Of a stretch of DNA of 64,000 nt, positions 17,065 through 24,974 are shown in pieces. Position numbers and translations under genes: made by a program. Source of the stretch: Niallia sp. XMNu-256 (lineage in GTDB: Bacteria; Bacillota; Bacilli; Bacillales; Cytobacillaceae); contig NZ_CP137636.1 of assembly GCF_036670015.1 (NCBI RefSeq), positions 1,528,501 through 1,592,500 of the forward strand. Reading direction: 5' to 3'. How positions within the stretch are numbered: position 1 is the first letter of the stretch; every line of letters starts with the position of its first letter. The notes below the pieces were generated by a model, which was given only the letters and a program-made list of their open reading frames with translations, was not told where the DNA came from and did not search any database.

Positions 17065-17865
17065 ATGGAATTAACGGAAGTGTTGTATGAAAAAACAAAT
17101 GGAATGGCAAAGATCACGATTAACCGTCCGCAGGCCTATAATGCTTTTACAGGACGTACGATTAGAGAATTAATTTGGGCCTTCCGCGATGCCTGGGATG
17201 ATAACCGAATTGGTGTAGTCATTTTAACAGGTGCTGGAGAGAAGGCATTTTGTACAGGTGGCGATCAAAAGGAAAAAGGGGATGAGGGTGGCTACGATTA
17301 TAACGGAGGATTAGGAGGCGGCATTGGACTTGAACTTGAAACCTTACACCAAACAATCCGAAACATTCCAAAGCCTGTCATTGCAGCGGTAAATGGTTAT
17401 GCCATAGGAGGCGGACATGTTTTACATGTTATTTGTGATTTGACGATTGCTTCTGAAACAGCCAAATTTGGACAAGCGGGTCCAAAAGTTGGAAGCTATG
17501 ATGCTGGATTTGGATCAACTTATTTAGCAAGAGTAGTTGGGGAAAAGAAAGCGAGAGAAATTTGGTATTTATGTGAACAGTATACGGCACAGGAAGCAAA
17601 AGAAATGGGACTTGTAAACAAAGTAGTTCCAGCAGAAGAGCTTCAAGGAGCAGCGGAAGAATGGGCTGAGAAGATTTTAGCAAAAAGTCCGACAGCGATT
17701 AAAATGCTTAAATATTCATTTAATGCTGATAGTGCCCACATGCAAGGGATTTCCCAACTTGCAATGGGCAGCCTAGCGATGTTCTACAACACAGACGAGT
17801 CTGCTGAAGGAATGAATGCGTTTATTGAAAAAAGATCTGCAGATTTTAGCAAGTTTAGAAAATAA
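17065..17865 (+). CDS. badI: 2-ketocyclohexanecarboxyl-CoA hydrolase-like ring-opening enzyme
   Basis: 266 residues of the crotonase superfamily, MenB/BadI branch. The motifs [55 protein letters not shown] and [14 protein letters not shown] follow BadI of Rhodopseudomonas palustris as I remember it, more closely than MenB. BadI hydrolytically opens 2-ketocyclohexanecarboxyl-CoA to pimeloyl-CoA. A C-terminal KRSADFSKF matches the family end. It is first gene after promoter P2, with a CoA ligase 18 bp downstream and a BadH-like dehydrogenase next. Naphthoyl-CoA synthase (MenB) is the alternative, but no other menaquinone gene is here. Confidence 0.8.
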   Translation: MELTEVLYEKTNGMAKITINRPQAYNAFTGRTIRELIWAFRDAWDDNRIGVVILTGAGEKAFCTGGDQKEKGDEGGYDYNGGLGGGIGLELETLHQTIRNIPKPVIAAVNGYAIGGGHVLHVICDLTIASETAKFGQAGPKVGSYDAGFGSTYLARVVGEKKAREIWYLCEQYTAQEAKEMGLVNKVVPAEELQGAAEEWAEKILAKSPTAIKMLKYSFNADSAHMQGISQLAMGSLAMFYNTDESAEGMNAFIEKRSADFSKFRK

Positions 17866-17883
17866 CTAGGAGATGAGAGGCCT

Positions 17884-19527
17884 GTGAAATTTGAAACGAT
17901 TTTAAGTTCTGAATATTTAGATAAATATCAGTCTGTTTGGCCAAATAAAACCATCCTTGATTATTTAAATGATGCAATTGAAAAGAATCCAGATAAAGTT
18001 GCCATTATCGATAGAAAGAGTCGGTATACGTATCGTGAACTTGGAAAGATGGTCGATCGTGTTGCGTTAGGGATGCTGGAATTAGGCTTAGGTAGAGGGG
18101 ATGTTATTTCGATTCAGCTACCAAACTGGAATGAATTTATTATTCTCCATTATGCGGCCACAAGAATAGGTGCCGTTACGAATCCATTGATTCCGATTTA
18201 TCGTGATCGTGAAATTGGTTATATGGTCGGAATGGCTGAGTCGAAAATGATCGTCATTCCAGATGAATTTCGCGGCTATGATTATCCAGCCATGATTGAT
18301 CGATTGTCACATCAATGGCCAGCGCTTCAACATGTATTTGTGATAGGCGACCATGTGCCAACCCATATGAAGCCACTGGCATCATTGTTCGATATCCCAT
18401 GGGAAGAAATTCGCGATCCTGCTGAGTTAAATGAAATTAACCATGATCCAAACGATGTAACTGAACTTATTTTCACCTCTGGAACAACAGGAAATCCAAA
18501 GGGAGTCATGCATACGCATAATACCATTTGCGTCTCAACCAATTATTGGATTGAGCATTTGCAATTAACCTCTGATGATGTGATGTTCATGGCTTCGACC
18601 TTTGCTCACCAAACTGGTTTTGGTTATGGGGTAAGGCTCCCAACTACGATAGGCGGAACTGGGGTTTATCAAGATATTTGGAATCCATTAGAGTTCATTG
18701 AATTAATTGAGGAGGAAGGGATTACGTTTACAGCTGGAGCGACACCATTCTTGCAAGATACGATTCAAATAGAAGGTCTTAATAGACGTAATATTGATTC
18801 ACTACGGGTTTTCGCAGCTATGGGTGCACCGATTCCAATGGCATTGGTAAAAGAGGCTTCCAAAAAAGTGAATTTTGCCATTCTTTCCGGTTGGGGTTCA
18901 ACAGAATGTGGTCTCGTTACGTTGACAAAGCTTGACGATACGGAAGAGAAGCTGACAGGTACTGACGGTGTAGCGCTTGATAGTATGGAAGTAAAGGTAA
19001 TTGATGCGGACGGAAACCTTTGTCCACCAAACAAAGAAGGCGATCTCCTCAGTAGAGGACCGGCCATATTTGTAGGCTATTTGAAAAATCTTGAAGGTAC
19101 TTTGGCTGATTTTCACGATGGCTGGTTTTTCACGGGAGATCGTGCGTACATGGATGAAGACGGTTACATCCGAATTACAGGAAGAAATAAAGATATTATC
19201 ATTCGCGGTGGTGAAAATATCCCTGTTGCTTATATTGAAAATATCTTGTATGAACACGAGAACATCTTGGATGCGCAGCTTATCGCACTGCCTGATCCAA
19301 GACTACAAGAGAGGGCTTGCGCTGTTATTAGTATGAAACCTGGAAAAGCGCCTCTTAGCTTTATAGAGATGCAAGATTTCCTTAAACAAAAAGGAGTCGC
19401 TAAACAATATTGGCCAGAGTATCTAGAAGTGGTTAAGGAATTCCCTAGAACGGCCAGTGGAAAAATTCAAAAGTTCCTCTTGAGAGAAAAGGTTCTCCTT
19501 AGATTAAGTGAAGGGAAATTAAATTAA
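17884..19527 (+). CDS. aliA: Acyl-CoA ligase, cyclohexanecarboxylate-CoA ligase-like
   Basis: 547-residue member of the acyl-adenylate superfamily, GTG start after AGATGAGAGG. Motifs: LIFTSGTTGNPKGV (P-loop), GWGSTECG, DGWFFTGDRAYMDEDGYIRITGR, and the A10 lysine in RTASGKIQKF. It should activate a free carboxylic acid to its CoA thioester with ATP, in the cytoplasm. The flanking BadI- and BadH-like genes make a cyclohexanecarboxylate-type substrate the best guess. The superfamily alone does not fix the substrate. Confidence 0.8.
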   Translation: MKFETILSSEYLDKYQSVWPNKTILDYLNDAIEKNPDKVAIIDRKSRYTYRELGKMVDRVALGMLELGLGRGDVISIQLPNWNEFIILHYAATRIGAVTNPLIPIYRDREIGYMVGMAESKMIVIPDEFRGYDYPAMIDRLSHQWPALQHVFVIGDHVPTHMKPLASLFDIPWEEIRDPAELNEINHDPNDVTELIFTSGTTGNPKGVMHTHNTICVSTNYWIEHLQLTSDDVMFMASTFAHQTGFGYGVRLPTTIGGTGVYQDIWNPLEFIELIEEEGITFTAGATPFLQDTIQIEGLNRRNIDSLRVFAAMGAPIPMALVKEASKKVNFAILSGWGSTECGLVTLTKLDDTEEKLTGTDGVALDSMEVKVIDADGNLCPPNKEGDLLSRGPAIFVGYLKNLEGTLADFHDGWFFTGDRAYMDEDGYIRITGRNKDIIIRGGENIPVAYIENILYEHENILDAQLIALPDPRLQERACAVISMKPGKAPLSFIEMQDFLKQKGVAKQYWPEYLEVVKEFPRTASGKIQKFLLREKVLLRLSEGKLN

Positions 19528-19587
19528 TAGATTAATAGAAACAGTTGGAATTTTAATCATTTTACTAAAAAATGGAGGGAAATAAAG

Positions 19588-20334
19588 ATGACAAAAAAAG
19601 TGGCTTTTATTACTGGAGCAGGACGTGGAATTGGAAGAGAGATTGCTAAAACATTAGCTTCGCGAGGAATGGACATTATTGTAACCGATGTCAATATTGA
19701 TAATGCAAATGAAACGGTTTCCATTGTCGAAAAGGAAGGTGGAAAAGCAGTAGCGGTTTATTGTGACGTTACAAAGCTTGAAAGTGTTCAGGAGGCAGTA
19801 GGGGCTTCTCTTGCACATTTCGGAAAAATTGATGTACTTGTGAACAATGCAGGATGGGATAAGGTTGAACCGTTTTTGAAAAGTGAACCAAGTACATGGA
19901 AGCTTATTGTTGAAATTAACATGATGGGGCAAATTCATACATGCAAAGAAATTCTACCGATTATGATTGAAAATGGTTCCGGCAAGGTGATCAATATTGC
20001 TTCCGATTCTGGAAGAGTGGGTTCAAGTGGTGAGGCTGTTTATTCAGCGGCTAAAGGAGGAATCATTGCTTTCACGAAAACGATGGCACGTGAAATGGCG
20101 AGACATAAGATCAATGTGAATTGTGTTTCACCAGGACCAAGCAATACCCCGCTTTTCGAAGAAATTGGTTCTTATAATGAAGGAATTGCAGCAGCACTTG
20201 AAAAAGCCATCCCATTCAGACGTTTAGCACAACCAAGTGATATCGCTAATGGGGTAGCATTCTTAGCATCGGAAGAAGCTGATTATATTACAGGTCAAAC
20301 GCTTTCAGTCAATGGCGGATTAGCGATGGTTTAA
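19588..20334 (+). CDS. badH: SDR dehydrogenase, 2-hydroxycyclohexanecarboxyl-CoA dehydrogenase-like
   Basis: 248 residues with TGAGRGIG cofactor motif, NNAG, catalytic Ser in NIASDS, and YSAAK. The stretches NNAGWDKVEPFLKSEP and RVGSSGEAVYSAAKGG track the BadH sequence. BadH oxidises 2-hydroxycyclohexanecarboxyl-CoA with NAD+ to the 2-keto compound that BadI cleaves. It sits between the ligase and the BadK-like hydratase under promoter P2. Assignment rests on sequence resemblance plus context. Confidence 0.8.
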   Translation: MTKKVAFITGAGRGIGREIAKTLASRGMDIIVTDVNIDNANETVSIVEKEGGKAVAVYCDVTKLESVQEAVGASLAHFGKIDVLVNNAGWDKVEPFLKSEPSTWKLIVEINMMGQIHTCKEILPIMIENGSGKVINIASDSGRVGSSGEAVYSAAKGGIIAFTKTMAREMARHKINVNCVSPGPSNTPLFEEIGSYNEGIAAALEKAIPFRRLAQPSDIANGVAFLASEEADYITGQTLSVNGGLAMV

Positions 20335-20519
20335 TTTTGAAATTCAGGAATTATATTCGGTTATATGATTAATTGGGGAAAATTCATTTGTCCCTCTTTT
20401 CACAAGCTGCATGTGCTAGCTTACTTCTATGGATTGAAAAGGCTACCATGCAGCTTATATCAAAGAAGTCAACCCCTATCCCACAATCAAACAAAATAGT
20501 AATCAAGGAGGAGTTCATC

Positions 20520-21299
20520 ATGAACTATGTAAATCTTATTGTTAAAAAAGGAAATGGCATTGGCTTTATTACAATCAATCGACCAGAAGTAAGAAATGCC
20601 TTAAATAATGAAACGGTAACCGAAATCTTATCCGCTTTTGAAGAGTTAGAGAATGACCAAGACATCGGTGTGATTGTATTTACTGGAGCTGGTGAAAAGG
20701 CATTTGCAGCAGGAGCCGATATTAACCAGCTCACTACAAGAAAGGCTATTGAAGCCTTAAAAACAGGAAGTATGGGTGATGTGTATCGCCGCATTGAAAA
20801 TAGTAAAAAGGCAACCATTGCCGCGATTAATGGATTTGCTCTTGGTGGTGGAAGTGAGCTGGCCATGAGTTGTGATATTCGAATGGCGTCAGATAATGCA
20901 AAATTTGGGTTACCTGAATTGAATTTATCGGTGATTCCTGGTGCCGGTGGAACACAACGCTTAACACGTATCCTCGGTAAGGGTCGTGCCATGAATATGA
21001 TTTTAACAGGGGAAATGATCTCTGCGAGTGAGGCAAAAGCGATCGGTTTAGTGACAGATGTCGTCCCATTAGAAGGATTAATGGATGCTGTGCTCGAAAA
21101 AGCTGAAAAAATCTTAGCCAAAGGACCTCTTGCTGTTGCGATGGCCAAGCTTGTGGTCAATCGCGGCTTTGAAGTAGACATGGATACGGGACTACTAATT
21201 GAAAGTTTAGCCCAAGCTTTCCTTTATACAACAGAAGATAAGGTAGAGGGAACAAAAGCTTTCCTAGAAAAAAGACAGCCATCGTTTTCAGGAAATTGA
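20520..21299 (+). CDS. badK: Enoyl-CoA hydratase, BadK-like
   Basis: 259-residue crotonase with the oxyanion motif INGFALGGGSELAMSCDI and both catalytic glutamates (in GGGSEL and FGLPEL), then PGAGGTQRLTR. It should hydrate a 2-enoyl-CoA; in this setting cyclohex-1-ene-1-carboxyl-CoA to the 2-hydroxy compound. ATG 20520 is preceded by AAGGAGGAG; a longer frame from 20373 has no ribosome site. The ~185 bases upstream hold an imperfect inverted repeat (AAGCTGCATG/CATGCAGCTT). Confidence 0.8.
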   Translation: MNYVNLIVKKGNGIGFITINRPEVRNALNNETVTEILSAFEELENDQDIGVIVFTGAGEKAFAAGADINQLTTRKAIEALKTGSMGDVYRRIENSKKATIAAINGFALGGGSELAMSCDIRMASDNAKFGLPELNLSVIPGAGGTQRLTRILGKGRAMNMILTGEMISASEAKAIGLVTDVVPLEGLMDAVLEKAEKILAKGPLAVAMAKLVVNRGFEVDMDTGLLIESLAQAFLYTTEDKVEGTKAFLEKRQPSFSGN

Positions 21300-21438
21300 A
21301 GAAGAAACTGATTTCTTATGAAAGTAGAGTGGAAGAGCGATAGAGTAGAGTAAAAAAATCGTTCACAGTTTAGCTTCTATGCTTACGCCTTTCTTTCTAG
21401 GAAATCAGTATCGGCCCATTTACAGGAGGTAAAAATAG

Positions 21439-22194
21439 ATGGAACTTGATTTGAAAGGAAAAAACGTCTTAATTACGGGTGGTTCAAAAGGGATTGGTCG
21501 CGGAATTGCCTTAGCAGCTGCCGGTGAGGGGGCGAATATTGCTTTACACTATCTTAGTTCTGAGGAGGAAGCTGTACATACAGCTGAACAAATCAATCGT
21601 GTTTATGGAGTGAACGTTCAGCTTGTCAAAGGGGATCTTGCTAACATTGAAGATGTCATAAGGATTAAGAAGGAGCTAGATCAAGGGCTGGGGGACATTA
21701 ATGGGATTGTAAACAATGCAGGCCTTGGGCAGATGAAATCGTTCTTTCAATATCAACCAGATGAATGGAAACGCGAAGTTGATGTTTGCTTTTATGGAGT
21801 TTTGAATTTAGTCCATACGTTTATGCCCCAAATGATGGAAAAGAAGCAAGGGAAGTTTATTAATATTGTTGGTGATTCTGCTCGGACTGGGGACAAACAT
21901 TTTATTCTATCTGCAGCTGCTAGAAGTGGTGCGAATGGTTTCATCAAATCATTAGCCCAAGATGTAGGGAAAAACAATGTTCAATGTAACACCGTAGCAC
22001 TTGGATTGGTTGACAGCGGTTCCCTTCAATTTAACGACGCAACATTAGAAAAAATTGCGAAACAATATCCTTTGAAGCGAATTGGAAAAGTGGATGATGT
22101 AACAGGAATGATTTTATTTTTACTATCGAATCAGGCTGACTGGATTACGGGACAAGTGTTCTCGGTAAACGGAGGGCATAGTATGCTTGGGTAA
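21439..22194 (+). CDS. SDR-family protein with lost catalytic residues
   Basis: 251 residues with SDR cofactor motif TGGSKGIG and NNAG. However, aligned on the adjacent BadH-like protein, the catalytic Ser is Gly (NIVGDS), the Tyr is Ser and the Lys is Arg (LSAAARSG). It ends in a normal SDR tail (ITGQVFSVNGGHS). Ordinary ketoreduction is therefore unlikely. It may bind nucleotide or CoA ligands, or act with different chemistry. Its place between BadK- and MaoC-like genes suggests a pathway role rather than fatty acid synthesis. Confidence 0.75.
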   Translation: MELDLKGKNVLITGGSKGIGRGIALAAAGEGANIALHYLSSEEEAVHTAEQINRVYGVNVQLVKGDLANIEDVIRIKKELDQGLGDINGIVNNAGLGQMKSFFQYQPDEWKREVDVCFYGVLNLVHTFMPQMMEKKQGKFINIVGDSARTGDKHFILSAAARSGANGFIKSLAQDVGKNNVQCNTVALGLVDSGSLQFNDATLEKIAKQYPLKRIGKVDDVTGMILFLLSNQADWITGQVFSVNGGHSMLG

Positions 22195-22260
22195 CCATGT
22201 TTCCGAACAGTCGTCCAATAAAAAGTCTCAATATGGATCAATAGAAGGGGATGCTGATAA

Positions 22261-22692
22261 ATGGAAATAAGGGTGATAAGAAAAGAGCGTATGTACGAGG
22301 AAATACAAATAGGGGATACGGATTCCTTTACGAAAACGATTACGGATTATGATATTGTTCAATTTGCCAGGTTAACGGGTGATTTCAATCCCGTACATCT
22401 TGATTCAGAGTATGCGAAGAATACGCCTTTTAAAGAAAGGATTGCTCATGGGATTTTATCTGGAAGTATTATTTCGACTGTACTTGGAATGAAGCTTCCC
22501 GGGACGAACACGATCTATTTGTCTCAAAACTTCAGGTTTCTTGTACCTGTTAAAATTGGCGATACCATCGAGGCAAATGTCGAGGTAGTAGAAAAATGGG
22601 ATGATAAAAGAATTATTAAGCTTAAGACACAGGTGAAGAATCAGCATGATGAAACGGTGGTAGATGGGGAAGCGGTTGTGATGAAACGATAG
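22261..22692 (+). CDS. MaoC-type (R)-enoyl-CoA hydratase
   Basis: 143-residue hot-dog hydratase. The catalytic motif is intact: TGDFNPVHLD with Asp and His, and the GILSGSIISTVLGMKLPG helix follows. Members hydrate enoyl-CoA to (R)-3-hydroxyacyl-CoA. It is last gene of the P2 operon. AGAAGGGGATG precedes the ATG at good spacing. Contrast with the Tyr-substituted relative at 15020. Confidence 0.8.
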   Translation: MEIRVIRKERMYEEIQIGDTDSFTKTITDYDIVQFARLTGDFNPVHLDSEYAKNTPFKERIAHGILSGSIISTVLGMKLPGTNTIYLSQNFRFLVPVKIGDTIEANVEVVEKWDDKRIIKLKTQVKNQHDETVVDGEAVVMKR

Positions 22693-22708
22693 AAGTAAGG
22701 GGGCTTAT

Positions 22709-22813
22709 ATTTGCAAGAACGATTCGCAATATTGCAAAATATTATTATTTTTGCGAGATAATGAAGACGGCAATCTATACAGAGCAACATTATTAGTTGG
22801 CACGAAACTTGCT
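22709..22813 (+). promoter_or_regulatory. Sigma-54 promoter P3 with upstream half-sites
   Basis: TTGGCACGAAACTTGCT at 22797-22813 is a -24/-12 element. Upstream lie ATTTGCAAG (22709), TTCGCAA (22723), ATTGCAAA (22731) and TTTTGCGA (22749). It drives the second ETF pair and the Fe-S oxidoreductase. Confidence 0.9.
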
Positions 22814-22925
22814 TAATATTAAAGTATAGATTCTGAAAATTCTATTATTTACGCATGACTTGTTTGGTGAACCCTATTTCCGTCTCATTAATGGATAAAA
22901 ATAATACGAAAAAGGAGAGACAAAA

Positions 22926-23696
22926 ATGAACATCTACGTGATTATGAAGCGCACATTTGATACGGAAGAAAAGATTGCGATTGAAAATGGAAACATCAAA
23001 AGCGATGGTGCGGAGTTTATTATTAATCCTTATGACGAGTACGCCATTGAGGAAGGGATTGCTTTAAAAGAAAAGCACGGCGGCGAAGTAACAGTCGTTA
23101 CTTTTGGAGACGAAGAAGCGGAAAAAGAACTTCGCACCGCTCTTGCCATGGGAGCGGATCAAGCAGTGTTGATTGATGCAGAGGATCTTGACGGAGCCGA
23201 TCAATATACAACAGCTACGATTATAGCAACCTATTTAAAAGATAAAAATCCAGATATCATCCTTGCGGGTAATGTAGCGGTTGATGGGGGTTCTGGTCAA
23301 GTAGGTCCGCGTGTAGCTGAGGTTCTAGAAATTCCTCAAGTAACAGCCATTACTAGTCTGACGATTGAAGATGGAAAAGCAACGATGATTCATGATGTAG
23401 AAGGCGACGAAGAAACGATTGAAGTGCCCCTTCCAGTTCTTGTAACCACTCAACAGGGGTTGAATGAACCGCGTTATCCATCGTTGCCAGGGATCATGAA
23501 AGCGAAGAAAAAACCACTAACAACCCTTGAATTAGACGACTTAGATTTAGAAGAAGAGGATGTAGAAGCTAAAACCGAAAAGGTTGCCATCTTCCTTCCG
23601 GCTAAGAAACAACAAGGAAAAGTGTTACAAGGGGAAGTAAATCAACAAGTTCAAGAGCTTGTGTCTTTATTAAAATCAGAAGCAAAAGTCATTTAA
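22926..23696 (+). CDS. etfB: Electron transfer flavoprotein beta subunit, copy 2
   Basis: 256 residues, paralogue of the protein at 11656 with about 12 differences (for example EEAISL to EEGIAL, DLEEAD to DLDGAD). The conserved VAVDGGSGQVGPR and LNEPRYPSLPG segments are intact. DNA similarity starts at the ribosome site. It follows sigma-54 promoter P3 and leads the membrane electron-transfer unit. Confidence 0.93.
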   Translation: MNIYVIMKRTFDTEEKIAIENGNIKSDGAEFIINPYDEYAIEEGIALKEKHGGEVTVVTFGDEEAEKELRTALAMGADQAVLIDAEDLDGADQYTTATIIATYLKDKNPDIILAGNVAVDGGSGQVGPRVAEVLEIPQVTAITSLTIEDGKATMIHDVEGDEETIEVPLPVLVTTQQGLNEPRYPSLPGIMKAKKKPLTTLELDDLDLEEEDVEAKTEKVAIFLPAKKQQGKVLQGEVNQQVQELVSLLKSEAKVI

Positions 23697-23709
23697 AGGA
23701 GGAGACAAT

Positions 23710-24693
23710 ATGAGTAAAAAAGTATTGGTTTTAGGTGATATTCGTGATGGAGCTGTAAGAAATGTCTCATTTGAGGCGATTGCCGCTGCGAAATTAATTG
23801 CAGATGGTGGAGAGGTGGTGGCAGCTTTATTTGGAGAATCAATCGGTGAGGAAACCGCAAGCCTCTTACACTATGGAGCAGATCGTGTGGTAAAGGTAGA
23901 ACATCCAGATTTAAAAGGGTATACGACGGATGCTTACCAACAAGCGTTACTCCAAGTTATTGAAACTGAAAAGCCAGATGGGTTAATCATGGGACACACC
24001 GCTCAAGGGAGAGATTTATCCCCAAGAATTGCGACAAAATTAAATGCCGGACTCGTTTCCGATGCTGTCGATATCGAAATTGAAGTTGGAGAAGCGATTT
24101 TCACCCGGCCGATCTATTCAGGAAAAGCGTTTGAAAAAGTTAAAATCAAGGATGGCTTGATCATGGTTACCATCCGTCCTAACAACATTCCAGCACTTGA
24201 AAAAGACGAATCACGTTCAGGTGAAGTAAACAAGATTGCAGTGGAGATTAGAGATCTACGTACAACGATTAAAGACATTGTCAAAAAAGCAACAGGTGGA
24301 ATCGATCTATCTGAAGCCAAAGTCATTGTATCTGGTGGTCGTGGTCTAAAGGATGCGGAAAACTTTCAACTATTAGAAGAACTTGCCAATGTGTTAGGGG
24401 CGGCAGTGGGTGCTTCACGCGGAGCTTGTGATGCAGGATATTGCGATTATTCGTTACAAATTGGCCAAACTGGAAAAGTTGTGACTCCAGACTTATATAT
24501 TGCGGTTGGGATTTCTGGGGCGATTCAACATTTAGCAGGGATGTCGAATTCAAAAGTGATTGTGGCGATTAATAAGGATCCAGAAGCACCGATCTTTGAT
24601 GTCGCTGATTATGGAATTGTGGGTGATTTATTTGAAGTGGTGCCGCTGTTGACAGAGGAATTCAAAAAAGTACTTGTTGGTGCAGGGGTCTAA
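23710..24693 (+). CDS. etfA: Electron transfer flavoprotein alpha subunit, copy 2
   Basis: 327 residues, same motifs as copy 1 (GGRGLKDAENF, GASRGACDAGY, INKDPEAPIFDVADYG). It diverges from copy 1 mainly in the last ~12 residues (EEFKKVLVGAGV). It pairs with EtfB 13 bases upstream. The oxidoreductase expected to take its electrons is the next gene, 281 bp on. Confidence 0.93.
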   Translation: MSKKVLVLGDIRDGAVRNVSFEAIAAAKLIADGGEVVAALFGESIGEETASLLHYGADRVVKVEHPDLKGYTTDAYQQALLQVIETEKPDGLIMGHTAQGRDLSPRIATKLNAGLVSDAVDIEIEVGEAIFTRPIYSGKAFEKVKIKDGLIMVTIRPNNIPALEKDESRSGEVNKIAVEIRDLRTTIKDIVKKATGGIDLSEAKVIVSGGRGLKDAENFQLLEELANVLGAAVGASRGACDAGYCDYSLQIGQTGKVVTPDLYIAVGISGAIQHLAGMSNSKVIVAINKDPEAPIFDVADYGIVGDLFEVVPLLTEEFKKVLVGAGV

Positions 24694-24701
24694 CGTAGAT
24701 G

Positions 24702-24952
24702 ATTATGAGGAGTGCAGCTCCTCCCGCTATTCAAAAAAGTTTGCCACGTCATAACGGGCAGTAAGACCCCGTTCAAGACATAAAGTATAACGAGTATGGA
24801 TAGGTAAGGGATCAACTGCCCGTAAAGACCTGAGATAATGAACACAGACTAAGTACGCCTGCGGCAACGTCTGCGTGACCAGCATGCTGCTGGCCTCAAC
24901 TAACTATCAGTGTGGGATGGGAAAAATCCCCACCGATAGAAGTTTCACTTTA
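24702..24952 (+). repeat. Intergenic repeat-like block with hairpins
   Basis: No gene is seen. A small hairpin (GAGGAG/CTCCTC) is followed by GC-richer, repeat-like DNA and then a strong hairpin at 24902-24947 (ACTATCAGTGTGGG...CCCCACCGATAGAAGT). That hairpin and its GAAGTTTCACTTTA tail recur at 31851-31905 and, shorter, at 6703-6748. It interrupts the etfA-oxidoreductase operon and may modulate its expression. Confidence 0.55.
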
Positions 24953-24974
24953 TCATCGAAGGGGGATGGAAGAA

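Noticed and set aside
17065-17865. Naphthoyl-CoA synthase (MenB) as the product
   Set aside because: No other menaquinone gene is nearby; the sequence stretches and ligase/BadH context favour a BadI-like role. It is kept as an alternative.
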